DNA of 64,000 bases from Moringa oleifera (GCA_021397835.1 JAJFZO010000049.1:5001-69000); one strand, 5' to 3'; positions 21,226 to 34,699 are shown, counted from the first letter of the stretch. Notes: a model not told the origin generated them from the letters alone. Made by a program: numbers and translations.

Positions 21226-24200
21226 GACTTGGGTTTGGTCGTTTGAATTTGATGAGGGAGCGAGAGGGATTTCACAGTTTATGAGTATCGGGTTGAGCTA
21301 ACCATTATTGCAGAGAGAAAGAGGAACGGCGCCTGGCAACTGAGACTAGGGTGGTGTGCTGTAACCAATGAAGAAAGAACAGGAGAGAGGTTGGCCTCAT
21401 TTAAAGAGACGGTGTGTTTTTGTCTTTCTTGTGTGTATGGCACATATCATTAAGCTCCTCTCAGAAATACAATCTTATTGACCTTTTAACGAGAAGATAG
21501 ACCAAATATTGGGTTTTTGATACAATCATTAGACGGAGAAGAAAACCCAAGAAAGTATAAGAGCAAAAATAGACTAAACTATCAATGATAAATCAAATCA
21601 GAAGCAAAGCTTTCCTCTCTCCCATTGCCGTTTAGTAAGCACCCATGTCCCGAAATCCACAAAGCTCCAACCATTTGGTTCTTTATGTGTGTTCCCTCTC
21701 TCTCTCTCTCTCTCTCTCTCTCCCCCCTCTTTGTTTACTGTGCTAAGTGCTAAATGACAAGACCTGAACAGTGACTTTTCTCAGTTCTCGGTGGAGGATT
21801 TAAAAAAAAAAAGAAAGTAGCAAGTGGCATTAGGTTTTTAAAGTGCCCTTCTTGTTTCTCTTTTTTTTTTTTTTTCCCCTTATGGAGGGACTGTTTTACT
21901 CACAATTCTATCCAGAATCTCCTCTTAGCGAAACCCTAACTCAGGAAATCTTTTACTTATTTATGGTTGAAATATAATTTGATTGAATTACATGAAACTG
22001 ATAGGAGACAATCTCTGGCATTGGAAGAAAATGGAGGGGTCTTATTGTCATTTGGACTTGACCCATAATAGAGAGAGGGAGGGAGAGAGGGGTTAGGAGG
22101 AAAGAAGGATTTGCATCAAGGCCGTACCCATTAGCAACAGCGGAAGCAGCAGCAGGTGCAGCTCTGAGCAGAGCAGCCCGAACCCCCAATCATCATCAGA
22201 CATCAGTGCATCAGCTGAGTTAAAGGCAATAGAATATCACATCCACACAGGCACAGGGATCGGCACTCTCCCCAGATCCTCCTTTATTGCATATACGCGA
22301 TACTCTTTACATTTTAAGCTCATTTCAAACCCTATTTCTCGTTTTGACCACCCCATAGACGCTTTGGCTCAAGAGACAGAGAGAGACAGAGTTGATGTCT
22401 CTCTCAACGGAAGAGCAATCGTCTTCAAATCAAACGCCATTGAGGGTTCTGTTTCACTTTGAGTAAGAAGTATGCTTTACCCTTTGGCTCACTCGTGATG
22501 AACTGTTGTGTCACTTTCAAGAGCAGATCTTTTTCCTCGTTTTCGAGAACAAAGGCTGCTTGTTATTCAGCCTACTTCCCATTTTTTTGATCAATAACCC
22601 AATCTCATGAGAAAGAGAAAACCTAATAGGCCAATACCAGTGATTCTAAACTCAGTGTTTTCACGGGCAAAAAGAATTAGCAGCATTTTGAAAAGAACCA
22701 CTCGCCCTAGACATAAAAAGCTCCAGCTTTCTGGGTCTCATTTTTTTCTTCGCGTTAAAAGGAAATCAACTTTACGTTTCTCTTTCTTATAGAATTGGCG
22801 TTTTATAACCAGAAATATCGGGTTGTCAACAATAGGCTTTCTTCGTTGATGCTTAAGGAGAACCTGTTGGTCTCCTTGCACTTGCCGCCATGGCCATGAA
22901 TACGCCTGTTCGGTGTTTTGAGCAGGAGGGGCATCAGCAGGGACGACAACGGCTGTGTTTCCCTCCATGACATTCAAAGCCTTGGCCAGCTTGCCAAAGT
23001 GGTACCATAAGCGCTGTCGTTTTGCTGTTCTGAACCTTGTTGGCCTGGCTCCATTGCAATTAATGATTACGGTTTTGGATCGAAAGAGAGAGATAAGAAA
23101 GGCAAAAGCAGAAAGAAACCAACAGGCCCTGGTGAAGACAAGGCAGTGTTTGGTTTTTCTCGCTTCTGGATGTGCATTTACCTTACAAGCAACTTTATCT
23201 GGCTCAAATTCAGACAGGACCCATTTAATTTTAACCCGATTTTTTTTTCTTTTTTCCTCTGCTTCGTTTATCAAAACAACTAAAAAGCCCACATCCAACT
23301 GACCCAAAAATTGGCCAAAATCTGACCCTGACCCAGATTCACTCTATCAGAGCTGAACTTTGTAATTCACATTCAGCATGGCCCAACAACCCATTCTGTC
23401 CTGTCTGCTTAGCTCATGGGCTCTCTGCCTCCTAAAGTAATCCGACCCTGAACACTGGCTGGGCAGCTTGCCAACAGTTATAGGGATGCCATGAAACTGA
23501 TTGCTTATACCAATTAACAACTTTGATGTCCCACTTCTATCTGATTCTTCTTGCAAAAATATATTAAGCGATACCTAACTTAAACTACTTCTCTTCCCAG
23601 ACAAAACAAATTGATTATTACAGACATACTATAGTATCTCATGTCAAATAAATTTAGTCAAGCAATGAATGAAGACAAGACAGTTTACCAGTTCCTGCTA
23701 CTGTATTATCCGATCTCCTAGTTGCGTATCTCACCATCTTCTGCCTTGGATTTGACTTCTCATATCAACCCCCCAACCTACTCTCGCCATCATGGGCACC
23801 AATTTCCAACTATCAAAATATTCCTTAAATGGGTCAACTCCCAACTCAAACTCCTAAAGCCTCTTCTTGGAGGGTACCCTGTAGAATATTAGGACTACCC
23901 ACCAGTAATTTGTCTTGCCTTCCCGACTCCTTCCAGCTTCATCCTGCAACAGTGCCTGTAACTGCATTAATTTCAGACAGGGTCCTGTCTGGATCATTTT
24001 CTTTGTCCTGTTTGTTTAAAATGTTATGTAATGCTTTCAGGCTTTGGTGTGGAAGGGATAAAAAGTACAGGAACTGAGCCTGTGAGGATGATCATCCACT
24101 ACAAGGTGTCTGCTAAAAGCATCACAGAGTTAAAAAAAAAAAAGTGCATAAAGCTGGCATGATGAGCATGAAGAAGATGGGAAACTTGGAAGACATGTAA

Positions 24201-25560
24201 AGCTACTTTGAAGCAATCATGATTTATAGCAGGCAACAAAGTTTGGTTAAAACCCATATAAGATGCCATTGCACTGACAAACAAGAAAGTCATCCTTCAG
24301 ACAAATCTTCCCCTCTATAATAAGGTAAGATATCGCAAACTTTCTTGTCTATAAACTACATCATCATCTCTTTTTACTTTTTGATAACATATTACTTGAA
24401 TTTCGGATTGGGATTTTATGGAACCAAGTTTGATATAAATTTTTTTATTAAAAAATGTTCATGTCATTATTATTACGTGAATTTTTAAATTTTTAATATT
24501 AAAAATATTTAAATATATATTATTAAAAAAATAATTTACAAGTCAAAATTTATTTTAATTTGAAACATTAACTTAAAATGGAGTGTTTGAGATAATTTTT
24601 TAAAATAATAAATATATTGTTATATTTTTATAATCATTTAAATTAGAACTAAAATTAAATCAAATTCAAACATTTAGACACAATTGTTATAATTAACAGT
24701 TTATAATTTAAATTTAAAAATATAATTTATTTTTTAATATTTATCTTTATTTTTTTGTTATGATGGAGTATGAAATCAAATTTTAGCTAGTTACGTGGAA
24801 GGAACTCTCCATTCTATTAAACTTATTCTTATGATGGGAATTTAATGTGCAATTTTGATAAAATAAAATAATTTTCAAATAATAATTATTATAAAATTAT
24901 TAATATTATTTATGAATCCACCACCTATTCTATTATAGATTAATCAATGAAAAAATAAAAGAGAAATGGTTTCAACTTGCACTTATTTTAGTGCCCTAGA
25001 GTGATAAGCTTCCCAAATAACAAGAGTAATTTAGGATAATGCCAACATAAAAGGGAGGGAATGGACCTTTAATTAGGGATTTGCTTTTCCTTTTTGATAA
25101 TTAATTTCAATATTAATGGAGATGGTGTCGGGCACTTTGCTTTGCATAATCTCTTTATTTGCAAAAGAAAACCCATGAAATGATTAGTGTTAATTCAATA
25201 TGCAATTATTTTTCTTTTGACTTGGATTATATGTTTTAATTAAGTACCAATTACATTAATATTGAATTAATTCTGGAATAAGGACAAAATTATACTTCAT
25301 TTACTTAATCTGGTAATTGCTAATCTTTCCCCTATTGGGGGAAAGAGAAAAACTGACTTTCATGCCACCATAACTACTTCACATGTCATTCTAGCTTTTT
25401 CCCTTATTACCGTTAACGAAATTCTAAAAAGATGAGGAAATAGAATAATAAAATAAAATAAACCCACCGCAACCAAGTAGAACTGTAGAACCGCAAAACT
25501 GCATACCTTCCTTCCAAGACATCCAAGGCACAAAGCAGAGCCGCACTAGAACTCTTCAAG
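21226..25560. other. long spacer without a convincing gene
   Basis: Begins with the PLATZ promoter side, with a CT/GA microsatellite at 21696-21722. A GA-rich run lies near 22070. A reverse 189-residue frame at 22738-23307 overlaps a 115-residue forward frame and shows no domain. From about 24400 to 25000 the DNA is extremely AT-rich. The final 150 bases (CT-rich, about 25565-25580) are the leader of the DUF641 gene. Confidence 0.5.
21696..21722. repeat. (CT)n / (GA)n microsatellite upstream of PLATZ gene
   Basis: About 13 CT units, 470 bases before the PLATZ start. On the gene's own strand it reads GA and could bind GAGA (BPC) factors. Confidence 0.85.
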
Positions 25561-25665
25561 AATTCTCTCTCTTTCTCTCAATACTCAGTATACTGCACAG
25601 AGGAAGGTATTGATCCAGTGGAATTGGGTTCCATTTTTCATAGAAGGTCGGAGGAGAATTTTACC

Positions 25666-27177
25666 ATGCCAGAAATGGAAAACTCATCGACGACGATAAC
25701 GACTAAACCCCCGCAGATATCCGAAATGTTCCAGAAATTCGCCATGGCTTTCAAGACCAAAACTTTCGAGTTCTTCGCCGACGAGGAGGAGCCGTCCGAT
25801 CCAGACGGCTTCGCCCTTCTCGACTCAGCGGAGGATTTTATCCCCGATCAGAAAGTCGTCGTCATCAAGCCAGACAGACCTCCCCACGCCAAAACCCCGT
25901 CACCGGGTTCACCTAATAACTCCCCGTTGAATGGTACCCAGACCCAAACTCAATCGCAGAAATCGACTGCGAAGCCTTTGGAGCAGACCCGGATCAGGTC
26001 CCTGGACACCGAGATGACCCAGAGCTTGATTTCTACGATTTTCGCTACTCTTTCGACATTCGAGGCTTCGTATCTTCAGTTGCAGACAGCCCATGTGCCT
26101 TTCGTGGAGGAGAGTGTGAAAGCGGCTGATAGGGCTCTTGTTACCCAATTACAGAGGTTATCTGATTTGAAACAGTTCTACAGGGAATATAGTAGAAATC
26201 CAGGTTTTGGCAATGATTTGCCTCTTGGGTCTTGTCTGGAAGCTCAGGTGCAGGAGAATCAGAGCAAGCTTAGAGCACTAGAGACCATTTCGAATCGGTT
26301 ACAAGCAGAGATTGATCAGAAGGACACTGAAGTTTTGGCTTTGAGGAAGAAATTGGGTGAGATTCAAAAGTCTAACGTCAAATTATCGAAGAAATTGTCT
26401 GGTAATTTAAATTCATCTTGTGATGTTCTGTTATCTGTTAAGGTTTTTGATTCTGTGTTGCATGATGCTTATACAGCAATGCATAAGTTCAGTAAAATTT
26501 TGATTGACTTAATGAGGAAAGCAGGGTGGGATTTGGATTTGGCTGCCAATTCTGTTCATCCTGATATGGATTATGCTAAAAGAGGACATAACAGATATGC
26601 CTTTCTCTCATATGTTTGTTTGGGGATGTTCCGAGGTTTTGATTTAGAATGTTTTGGTCTGAGTGAGACTGATGGTGAAGGTGCTTGTAACGGGCATATT
26701 TCGGATTCTGGCAAGACTAGTGATTCATTGAAGCAGTTACTTGAGTATGTATCTAGCAATCCCATGGAATTGCTAAGTAGGAATAAAAATTGTGAGTTCT
26801 CGAGATTTTGTGAAAAGAAGTATCAAGAACTTATTCATCCTACCATGGAGTCATCAATATTTAGCAACTTGGATCAAAATGAAATCATTTTGAACTCATG
26901 GAGGTCGCTAAGTGTATTTTATGAGTCATTTGTTAACATGGCTAGTGCGATATGGACTCTTCATAAGCTGGCCTTTTCATTTGATCCAGTGGTTGAGATT
27001 TTTCAAGTAGAAAGAGGGGTTGATTTTTCAATGGTCTACATGGAAGATGTTACAAGATCTAACTTACCAACTAAAAGTAGGGTGAAGATAGGGTTTACAG
27101 TGGTTCCAGGATTTAAAATAGGTGGGACAGTGATTCAATCTCAGGTTTACTTAAGTGGTTTGAAATGTACAGAATAG
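25666..27177 (+). CDS. GIL1/IRKI-like DUF641 protein
   Basis: Single exon, 503 residues from the ATG at 25666. The open frame runs 16 codons further upstream but has no earlier ATG. The DUF641 family includes GRAVITROPIC IN THE LIGHT 1 and the IRK-interacting protein; members act in light-modulated gravitropism or bind receptor kinases. Visible parts: a conserved N-terminal patch (QISEMFQKFAMAFKTKTFEF, 17-36), an acidic segment, a Ser/Pro/Gln-rich linker (70-105), the DUF641 core (EMTQSLISTIFATLSTFEASY, from 116), a predicted coiled coil (QVQENQSKLRALE... to LSKKLSG, about 194-246), and the C-terminal region with VFDSVLHDAYTAMHKFSKIL and FCEKKY. Probably cytosolic or cortical, with no signal peptide. 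Which subgroup it belongs to cannot be fixed by eye. Confidence 0.88.
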   Translation: MPEMENSSTTITTKPPQISEMFQKFAMAFKTKTFEFFADEEEPSDPDGFALLDSAEDFIPDQKVVVIKPDRPPHAKTPSPGSPNNSPLNGTQTQTQSQKSTAKPLEQTRIRSLDTEMTQSLISTIFATLSTFEASYLQLQTAHVPFVEESVKAADRALVTQLQRLSDLKQFYREYSRNPGFGNDLPLGSCLEAQVQENQSKLRALETISNRLQAEIDQKDTEVLALRKKLGEIQKSNVKLSKKLSGNLNSSCDVLLSVKVFDSVLHDAYTAMHKFSKILIDLMRKAGWDLDLAANSVHPDMDYAKRGHNRYAFLSYVCLGMFRGFDLECFGLSETDGEGACNGHISDSGKTSDSLKQLLEYVSSNPMELLSRNKNCEFSRFCEKKYQELIHPTMESSIFSNLDQNEIILNSWRSLSVFYESFVNMASAIWTLHKLAFSFDPVVEIFQVERGVDFSMVYMEDVTRSNLPTKSRVKIGFTVVPGFKIGGTVIQSQVYLSGLKCTE

Positions 27178-29660
27178 TTGGTACATTGTTCTTCTGTGTA
27201 GAAATTAGTAACAATAAGGTTTGTCCATTTGGAAATCAGGAAAACAGAAAACGGGGGTGTTTCCATTTTGGTTTGAATCTTTGAACTACAATCTTTGAAG
27301 GGTTCAGATTGTTGATGGACCATATATAATGACGCAAGAGTGCTGAGGAACCGTAGTTGGAGCCTTGGAGCATTAGCACATGCCTAATTTTTAATTTTTA
27401 AGTGCAAGAAGGGATTTGAGCTATTTGAGTGACTGGTGTACGGGTATGACAGCTCTTTAGCTATATTGTGGTAACAGTGTCTTCTGGATTTTACTCTTTA
27501 TCCCATTTCTTAGGGTTCTTATGTTAAGTCCATTGTATAAATGGCTGTAAAGTTTTTGTTTTCTTTTTTTGGTCCTCTCATCTGTGAGTTCTTCTGACAT
27601 AAAAGAATACTTTACCAAACTGTCTATCCACATTAGGTCTTCTAATGTATAACAGCTTGACTATGAAATGAAGCTTGTTCTGTGCTCGGAAGTTGTGTCC
27701 AGCTTAATCAAATTATTTGAACAAAGTTGCATTTTCATTCAATCAATATTTGTATGAGCCTACACTGAAGACCCACTGACACTTCATCTTCATTGGTTTT
27801 CAAAGCCATTGTCAAAGCACTTCAGTTCTTTTAGTTTCTGGTCCAGAATCTTGCTGTCCATGCACTTGTTCTTGACGTCTAACTAATGTTCTAGCTTTAT
27901 CATTTGTGTTTCATATTTTCTTCCGCTCCATTTCATGTTGAGCCAGAGTAAACGGTGAAAAATACATACTCTAAAGTATGCAGCCATTTCATTATGCTGC
28001 AGCTCTCAAATTTGTTGCTTTTTTACAACGCTTCTCTTTTAATTGCATGAAGATGCCTATTTAAATTCTTCTTTCTGGTTCCCACTGAGACATAAGTTGC
28101 TTGACTTCTACATTGCAAATCATGCGATCATTGAATTTTCTCTTTGTTAAACAGTATTTGAAGGCATCTTCTTATGGTGCTTACTGAGGGTTCCTTTGTT
28201 TTATTCTTTTTTTGTTCCTTAATTTGATCTCTTTGTTTGGCAAACATTCATTTTGTCTCTATCGATTGTAAGCATCTGTGCTTGATTTGTTAACAATGGT
28301 GGTGCTGTGAATATGGGGACTTGTTACAGAGTACTATGCTTGTATTTTACTATGGATTAGGTGCCACTTTTTCACTTATCTTGAGCCATAAACACATTAT
28401 ACCTTTGTCCTATGCCTGCTAATTTCTCGATGTTCCACTAATGATTAAGTTCCCCCTGGGCTGACCTCTCTTCATCTCTGTGTGACCCCCAACATTTTCT
28501 ACCATGCATTGTTCAAAGAAGACAAAGACATCCAAACATGGAATCTCCTGATAACCCATCATCACCCGTGTTGTGTTTTCCCAGCCTAGATTTCTGGACT
28601 CCTGTCTCATGAAATGCAGGACATTAGTCTTTTTCTCTTGTTTCCAAGGTGCTCAGCCTGAGCAACTGATTGATCAAGTAACTCTTGCAGACAGATTCCC
28701 ATATCAATCTTGATCAGAAAACTTGGTTCTTCATTCAGGATTGCTTAAATTTACTTTGGCTCCCTTTTCTTCATCAGCTTCATTAAATCAGAAAACTTAC
28801 ACCCTTGGATTCACAAGGCATTGTATGCTTTTATTCCGTTCTCCAGGATTGCTAATCTTTTGCACTTCCTATGGATCTGTGTTTTTCTCTAGATTCATAA
28901 AATAATTTTGTTTCAGGGTCTAAAATAACCGATCCTGATGATTGGTTTTGACTATGTGAGTTGAATTTCTTTGATTATTTAAGTCAATACCGAATAAATA
29001 TGTTTTCTTCTCTGTTCATCACAGGTTTTGTCTAACCCATAGTTTTATCTAGCGATTTGAAGGTGATTTGATTAATTTAACGTGGAACATCTTTACTTAG
29101 GAATTCATAATTCTTAATGTTAGCCGTGGCTTCATGCTTTTGTCTGTTTTATTTGATTACTTTAATCCAGGACCATCGAGACTCAGCTTAATTAGGTTTT
29201 GTCGGTCCAACCCGAATCAGATGGGTTAAGATAACCCGGGTTTGTTGCCCAATACCCAATTTCCGGGTTGACCCAAACACCCAAATTTTTTCTAGGCTTT
29301 CTTCCTTTGCGTATGGACCGGTTTGGTCTGGGCCTTACCTTGATCTGCCCAATAAAAAGCCCAGCAGAGCCTCGAACTGCAAATTAAGATTAAAAAAATT
29401 TATAGAATTAATCATTTTACGTTATTAGAATTGGAAAAATGGAAAGAAATACATTTACGGAAAAACCATCCGATGGCCTGCTGTATTCCCACATGAATAA
29501 TCATGATAAGAATAATAAATATAATTATTTTCTACATGGAACGGGACAACATTAGTCCTATCAAAATGTTGGGCTTGCTTCAGTTTTCTTCTGAAAGATC
29601 ATTTCTCTACCGACTCTACCGCTCCTGTCTGTTTCGAGCAAGCTTTTCGTTATCACCATT
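27178..29660. other. 3' flank and intergenic spacer
   Basis: T-rich sequence without a recognisable gene. The first few hundred bases are 3' untranslated sequence of the DUF641 gene. A patch at about 29200-29290 with repeated CCCGGGTT, GGGTTGACCC and ACCCAA words looks like decayed repeat DNA. Confidence 0.5.
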
Positions 29661-29663
29661 TAC

Positions 29664-30450
29664 AGCATGTTTGGTTGGTAGGAATACCAATTCTTTTCCT
29701 ACTTTATTCCGTATAGAATTGCTTTTTCAATGTTTGGTTCATTTTTATCACAGAATTGCAATTCCTCAAGGAATTTCTATTCCTTGAAAACCCGGAATAG
29801 CTATTCCGAAGTGAACCCTCGGAATTGTTATTCCATGAAAATAAGGAATTGCTATATTTTTCTATTCCCAACATACCCTTGATAAAATTTTAAATTACTA
29901 TATATATATAATAACTTTATTTTTTAAAAATAATTTACTAAAAATAAAAAATATTATTATTATCAAAATATTAATTACTAGTAATATTAATTTTACAATA
30001 TTAATATTTAAAAATAAAAAATAATTATTAACATATTATTTAGTTAATATTATTTTTATAATAATAGCATCTTTTTTATTTTTTAAATAATTTATCAAAA
30101 AAGAAAAAATATTACTTTTATTAAAATATTAATTAATTTTAATTTTATAATATTAATATTTAAAAATAAAAATAATTATTAATATATTATTTAGTTAATA
30201 TTATTTTAATAAAAATTAATTAAATTATAATTAATTTAGTTGAAGGGTATACTAGTCTTTTAAACTTGCTTTAATTACTTTCCTAGTTTATTCTTTGATA
30301 AACCAAACATATGAAAACGAATTCATACTCTATTCAATTCCAATAAACCAAACATAATAATGCTTATTCTTTTCTATTCCTTATCTTTTTTATTCCCAAA
30401 GAATACTTTTTCTATTCCTTCTCTATTCTATTCCATGAACCAAACATGCC
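29664..30450. mobile_element. non-autonomous DNA-transposon-like element with terminal inverted repeats
   Basis: The left end GCATGTTTGGTT (29665-29676) is the reverse complement of the right end AACCAAACATGC (30438-30449). Inside, GGAAT/ATTCC words and further TTTGGTT / AACCAAAC copies recur near both ends (about 29730 and 30350), and the middle is extremely AT-rich. There is no transposase. The size of about 0.79 kb suits a MITE-like element. A clean target-site duplication is not visible, so the superfamily is left open. Confidence 0.75.
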
Positions 30451-31361
30451 ATTAGGGATTAGGGTTTCTGACGTTTTCTAAGTTTCATCAAAAATTCTTT
30501 CAGCTTAATGACTTTGCATATTGCCTACAATTTCACGTAGATGAAAGAGACAAAACAAATTATTGTCAAAAACAAGAAAGAGGAAAAGAAAAAAGCCGGA
30601 AACTAACCAAGCAGTGAGATCGAAGCTTGCTTTTCACGAAGAAAGAAAAGGTTTAGTTACAGATAGAGAGGAGAAGCAATGGATGCAAAAGTTATTTATT
30701 CACATGCCATTGCTGTATTGTGAAAAAGAGACAGGCCAAAGGTGGCAAAAATGGTGGAAGCATTTATTCATGAAGCAAAGAGGGAAGTCTATTGTTAGGA
30801 TTTAACTGTTATACACTGTTCTTTCACATGACAGTAAGAACAACAAGATGATGTTATACCCACTTTTCCACTTTGCATCTAGCTGAAGTTAGATGGTCGA
30901 AATCAATGTGGGCAATACCCATTTCGAAACTGATGATCAGAAATTCTATGTTCGTTTGGTTGAATTAGTCGTGTTTAAGCCTCTCAGATCAAAGAAAAAG
31001 TTTGATTTAAGTTTACTTTCATTGCTATTTCTCACCTCATGTTCTTTAGCATGCTATGGACATGATGAGTAATCAGAATCAGCAGTTTTTGTTGATTTGA
31101 TTTTTGTTGATCAATCTTAAAAGAAAGTAACAATTTTTTTATTATGTTTAGCATAACAAAGAAGATAAATCTTAACAATTTACTTTGTTAAACTATCACA
31201 TGCGAGCATTTCTTTACAAGATTAATGAAAATCATATTAACAGAAAATTTTGGTTCAATTAATCCACTATTTCGATCATATCAATGTGGAGCAAATTTTA
31301 TGAAATTAACGTCATCAATCCAATCAAATCAATTTGTGTACACACTTTGGAAAACTGTAGA

Positions 31362-31383
31362 CATATATATATATATATATATA
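31362..31383. repeat. (AT)n microsatellite
   Basis: An uninterrupted AT dinucleotide run. Confidence 0.9.
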
Positions 31384-31766
31384 GGCATACTTAAAACTAT
31401 TTAATAAGTAACCTCAAGGTGATTACATTATAAGTTCTATTTAATGAGAGGTCAAGCGAGCTATGCATTGCTTAATTCCTAATGGTAAATTAATGATCAT
31501 ATGCTCATTGAGTCAGTATTAAGACAATCTGTGTCTCTTAATTCCCATTAATTTGTGTTGAGAGACAACCTTAAAGTATAACCTTAAGGTTGTAAAAGCT
31601 GCAAGCTGTTTATTGCTTATTAGTTCCCATTGGAAAGGGACCTCCTTATTTATTGAGACAATCTCAAAGGCATTGTCTGCCAGGAAATATTTGTGCTTTG
31701 GAAACAACCTTGTAGTATACGTTAATGTCACATAAATATGAAAATTAAGGTACTAATGCAAGCACG

Positions 31767-31776
31767 TATATATGTG

Positions 31777-31812
<36 letters not shown>
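31767..31812. repeat. compound (TA)n(GA)n microsatellite
   Basis: A TA run, interrupted once by TG, passes directly into a GA run. Confidence 0.9.
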
Positions 31813-32117
31813 TTGGGTCACTACCCATCAGCATACATAAGAAGCAGAAATAACACATTAATAAGGATAAAGTCCAGAGAGATTAACTATGGACACTGAA
31901 AACCCTCATCGAACTTCAGATGGGTTCCAGGGAGATTACTCTTTAGACTTGGCAAACATTATAAGACTCCAAAATCCTCTCCCCTCCGCCATAAAACTAA
32001 GCCAATTAAGCAACTTTTTTAAAACAGTCTCCTAATATAGAAGCTTAGACTAATCAACAATAGTGAAAAAAGAAACTGAGAGAGAAGAAACACAGAAAAC
32101 CCTAAAAGATGGGATTC

Positions 32118-34250
32118 CTAGTAGGGAGAGACACCCACATTTGCAGGAGCATAAAACCCTTCTTTCACGAGCACGTCCTCTCCTTCCTACAAAAGACCAA
32201 AGCACTGTATCAAATACCCAATAACCCATGTGAACAGATTAACACTTGGGATCTTCTGATCTGACCAACCATGTGTGAAACCGAAGCCAGAGGTTAAAAT
32301 TTTTGGGTTGAAACTTGAGAAAAAAAAAAAGTACCTGTTGACGCATGTTAGTTTTTTTCACGGGTTGGTCAGGCATCAGTCCGAAATGTATATGCGGGAA
32401 ATGGGCCCACTGCATACACCCACCACCATTCAAATTACCAACGGAGCTTTAAGATTAAAATGATTCTTTCTTCTTGAGAACCCTAAGAGATTCATCTATA
32501 TATGCCTTGGAAAATTCTGTAGGATCTTACATTCTTTGCTGCAGCGCTGAAGGCCTCTCTGTGGCTTATGTCAGGATTCCCAGCTTTGATACGTTGGATT
32601 TCGTCTCTGCATGTGGGTAGTAAATCAGATAATTAATTAAGCCAGATAATTGGTAACTTGAAAGCTGAATTTGATCGTGATTAGCGGATATTAATGCATG
32701 GAAGATGACCTACTTGATGAAACGGTTGTAGGCAGATGGGACTCTCTGTCTCTTCTCCGGAGCTGGACATGGAACAGAAAGACAAAACAAAGACAACAAA
32801 AAATAAATAAAAAAGACAGACAAATTAAAGTCACTTCGCTGACTTTCTCTTTCCATCATCACTTCATCATCATCATCATCATCTTTATCCTATCTATCTA
32901 TTTTAAAGATTCCATATCTATATTTCCGGGGGATATCCTGATCTCTCTTTCTCTGTCTTGCTTCACTTGCTAACAAATACAATGATAATCAAAGTGAAAG
33001 CAGCTTTTTTCCGTATTAGAGTTGATACCAATGTGATGAGAAAAAAGGATGAAAAAAAATTAGAAGAACCCTTAACTGGAGTAAGAATCTTAGTGAAATA
33101 AGAGATGCTGTTGATTTTGTCTATAGTTTGAACTAAGTATTTGATGGGTAGGGAAAGCGAGGAGGCTCATTTATTATTTTTTATTTTGGAAAAAACAGTG
33201 CAACCTAGCCATCTCTGTGAAGCTGGAATGACATGAAGAAGAAGGCAAACCAAGAAATAGATGAACTAAAGAATCATGTCACTTGTGACGAACCAAGAAA
33301 GCTTAGCTACTGTTGATGAGTAAGTAAAACAGCAAAAGCTATTACTTTTTCGTTCACTTTATAGGCCAAAAGACTACTGTGAACTAAAAAGCTTGTATGC
33401 ATCAAGAATTTGGGGAGCTAGCCTACTCATTGCAGGAGACAAGGAAGGAGATGTAAGAACAGATTGACCTCAGAATTACTTCTGTAGCTGTTCATATGCA
33501 CTAGCAGTTAAAAGAAGAAAGGCATAAATGGCAGAAGAATCTCACGTCTGTTCACTGCAGGGGGCTTAGGGATCTCCTCCACTCCTCGAATGGGCATAGC
33601 CGACTCATTTGGGGCAGGCTGATTGATCAGCATATTCGATGGTGCATTACGAATCTCTTCCTGATGTTTACATAGGATATGTAGGAGAAACAGTACAATT
33701 TCACAGAAGAAAGTAAATTAGGCAATAACATGAATCAATTCATTACTTGAAAGAAAGAAGATTTTGCATATGGAAAGAGAAGAGGTGTAGTTCCTTCGTA
33801 TGAAACCCTAATTTGTTCGATTACGTACCAGAAGATTTGGAGGAGTGTAGAAAGAGGGTCCTAAGTGGAGCTGGTTGGCTGCAGGAAGGAGGAGGGCACG
33901 CATGTTCACAGACAGAAGATTGGTGCAGTGACCGCATCGGACGGTGACAGTCTTGAACAAGCTAGTGCAAGGAACACTGACCTAAACCAAACAGAAAGAA
34001 GGCCCCAAAAAAAAAAACACAAACACTAATACAGATTTATTTGAAACCCCAAAGAGTAATCGTAAACCAGACCAATATAGAAGAAGATGGATAATGGGGA
34101 CACAAGATAAGGAGATGATGGGGACAATGGAGAAAGAGAGAGAAAAAACGATACCGCGAGGACAGTGTCACAAAAGTTGCAATGGACATAACAGAGCTGG
34201 TCGGAGGGAGAGAGGTGGTCCGGTGAAAAAGTAGCTGATGAGGAGGACAT
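32118..34250 (-). CDS. YAB1: YABBY transcription factor, FILAMENTOUS FLOWER / YAB1 type
   Basis: Seven exons: 34250-34155, 33981-33829, 33660-33546, 32762-32714, 32606-32531, 32409-32335 and 32186-32118, giving 210 residues. N-terminal C2C2 zinc finger: CYVHCNFC (C24, C27) and CGHC (C48, C51) with [12 protein letters not shown] between them. Then [20 protein letters not shown], a Pro-rich linker, and the HMG-like YABBY domain from about residue 120 ([53 protein letters not shown]). The C-terminus ([20 protein letters not shown]) is the FIL/YAB3 signature and rules out the YAB5, YAB2, INO and CRC groups. FIL-type proteins set abaxial identity and lamina growth in leaves and flowers; this is a nuclear DNA-binding protein. 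Confidence 0.96.
32865..32883. repeat. (ATC)n repeat inside YABBY intron
   Basis: A short run of ATC triplets in the intron between exons 3 and 4 of the YABBY gene. Confidence 0.7.
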
Positions 34251-34406
34251 CCTTTTGATTCCTTTCAATCTTTTTGAGCTTTGATTTGATTGATTGATGG
34301 GTTGACTGATCAGTGGATTTGATGGACAGATATATAAATCCCCACCTTGATCTGATCTTCTTGATTGCTGAGTTACAAAAGATATAAAGAAGACGCAGGA
34401 GGTAGT

Positions 34407-34430
34407 AGAGAGAGAGAGAGAGAGAGAGAG
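34407..34430. repeat. (GA)n microsatellite in the YABBY promoter or leader
   Basis: About 12 GA units, roughly 160 bases before the YABBY start. On the gene strand it reads CT. Confidence 0.85.
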
Positions 34431-34680
34431 GAAAGAGATAGAGATGCTACTAATATAGTAGGAGATGGAACACACCCAGAAAGTATTTTTTCACTCTCCA
34501 AATGTCTATATAATATTATTTAATCGTAGCTGCTCGTTTACATGTACATAGTTTGTACACACGCTGTTGATGTATCATAACCAGACCCCCAGTAAAGAAG
34601 AAATAGAGACAGAGATATAATAAACGGTTGAGGTTGAAGAGAAAAAGAAAAAGAAATGAATGGTTGGTATTCCCAATGGA

Positions 34681-34699
34681 TGTGTGCGTGCGTGCGTGC

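Larger units (their letters stand above)
30451..32117. other. spacer, no gene seen
   Basis: AT-rich DNA with two microsatellites. An 80-residue lysine-rich frame at 30563-30805 lacks domain features. The right end is the 3' flank of the YABBY gene. Confidence 0.5.

Noticed and set aside
22738..23307. Reverse-strand 189-residue open frame, the longest frame not in a named gene
   Set aside because: Basic, low-complexity composition, no domain, overlapped by a 115-residue frame on the other strand, and no promoter or splice context. Most likely chance.
30563..30805. Lysine-rich 80-residue frame beside the transposon-like element
   Set aside because: Low-complexity start and no recognisable domain; not enough to call a gene.
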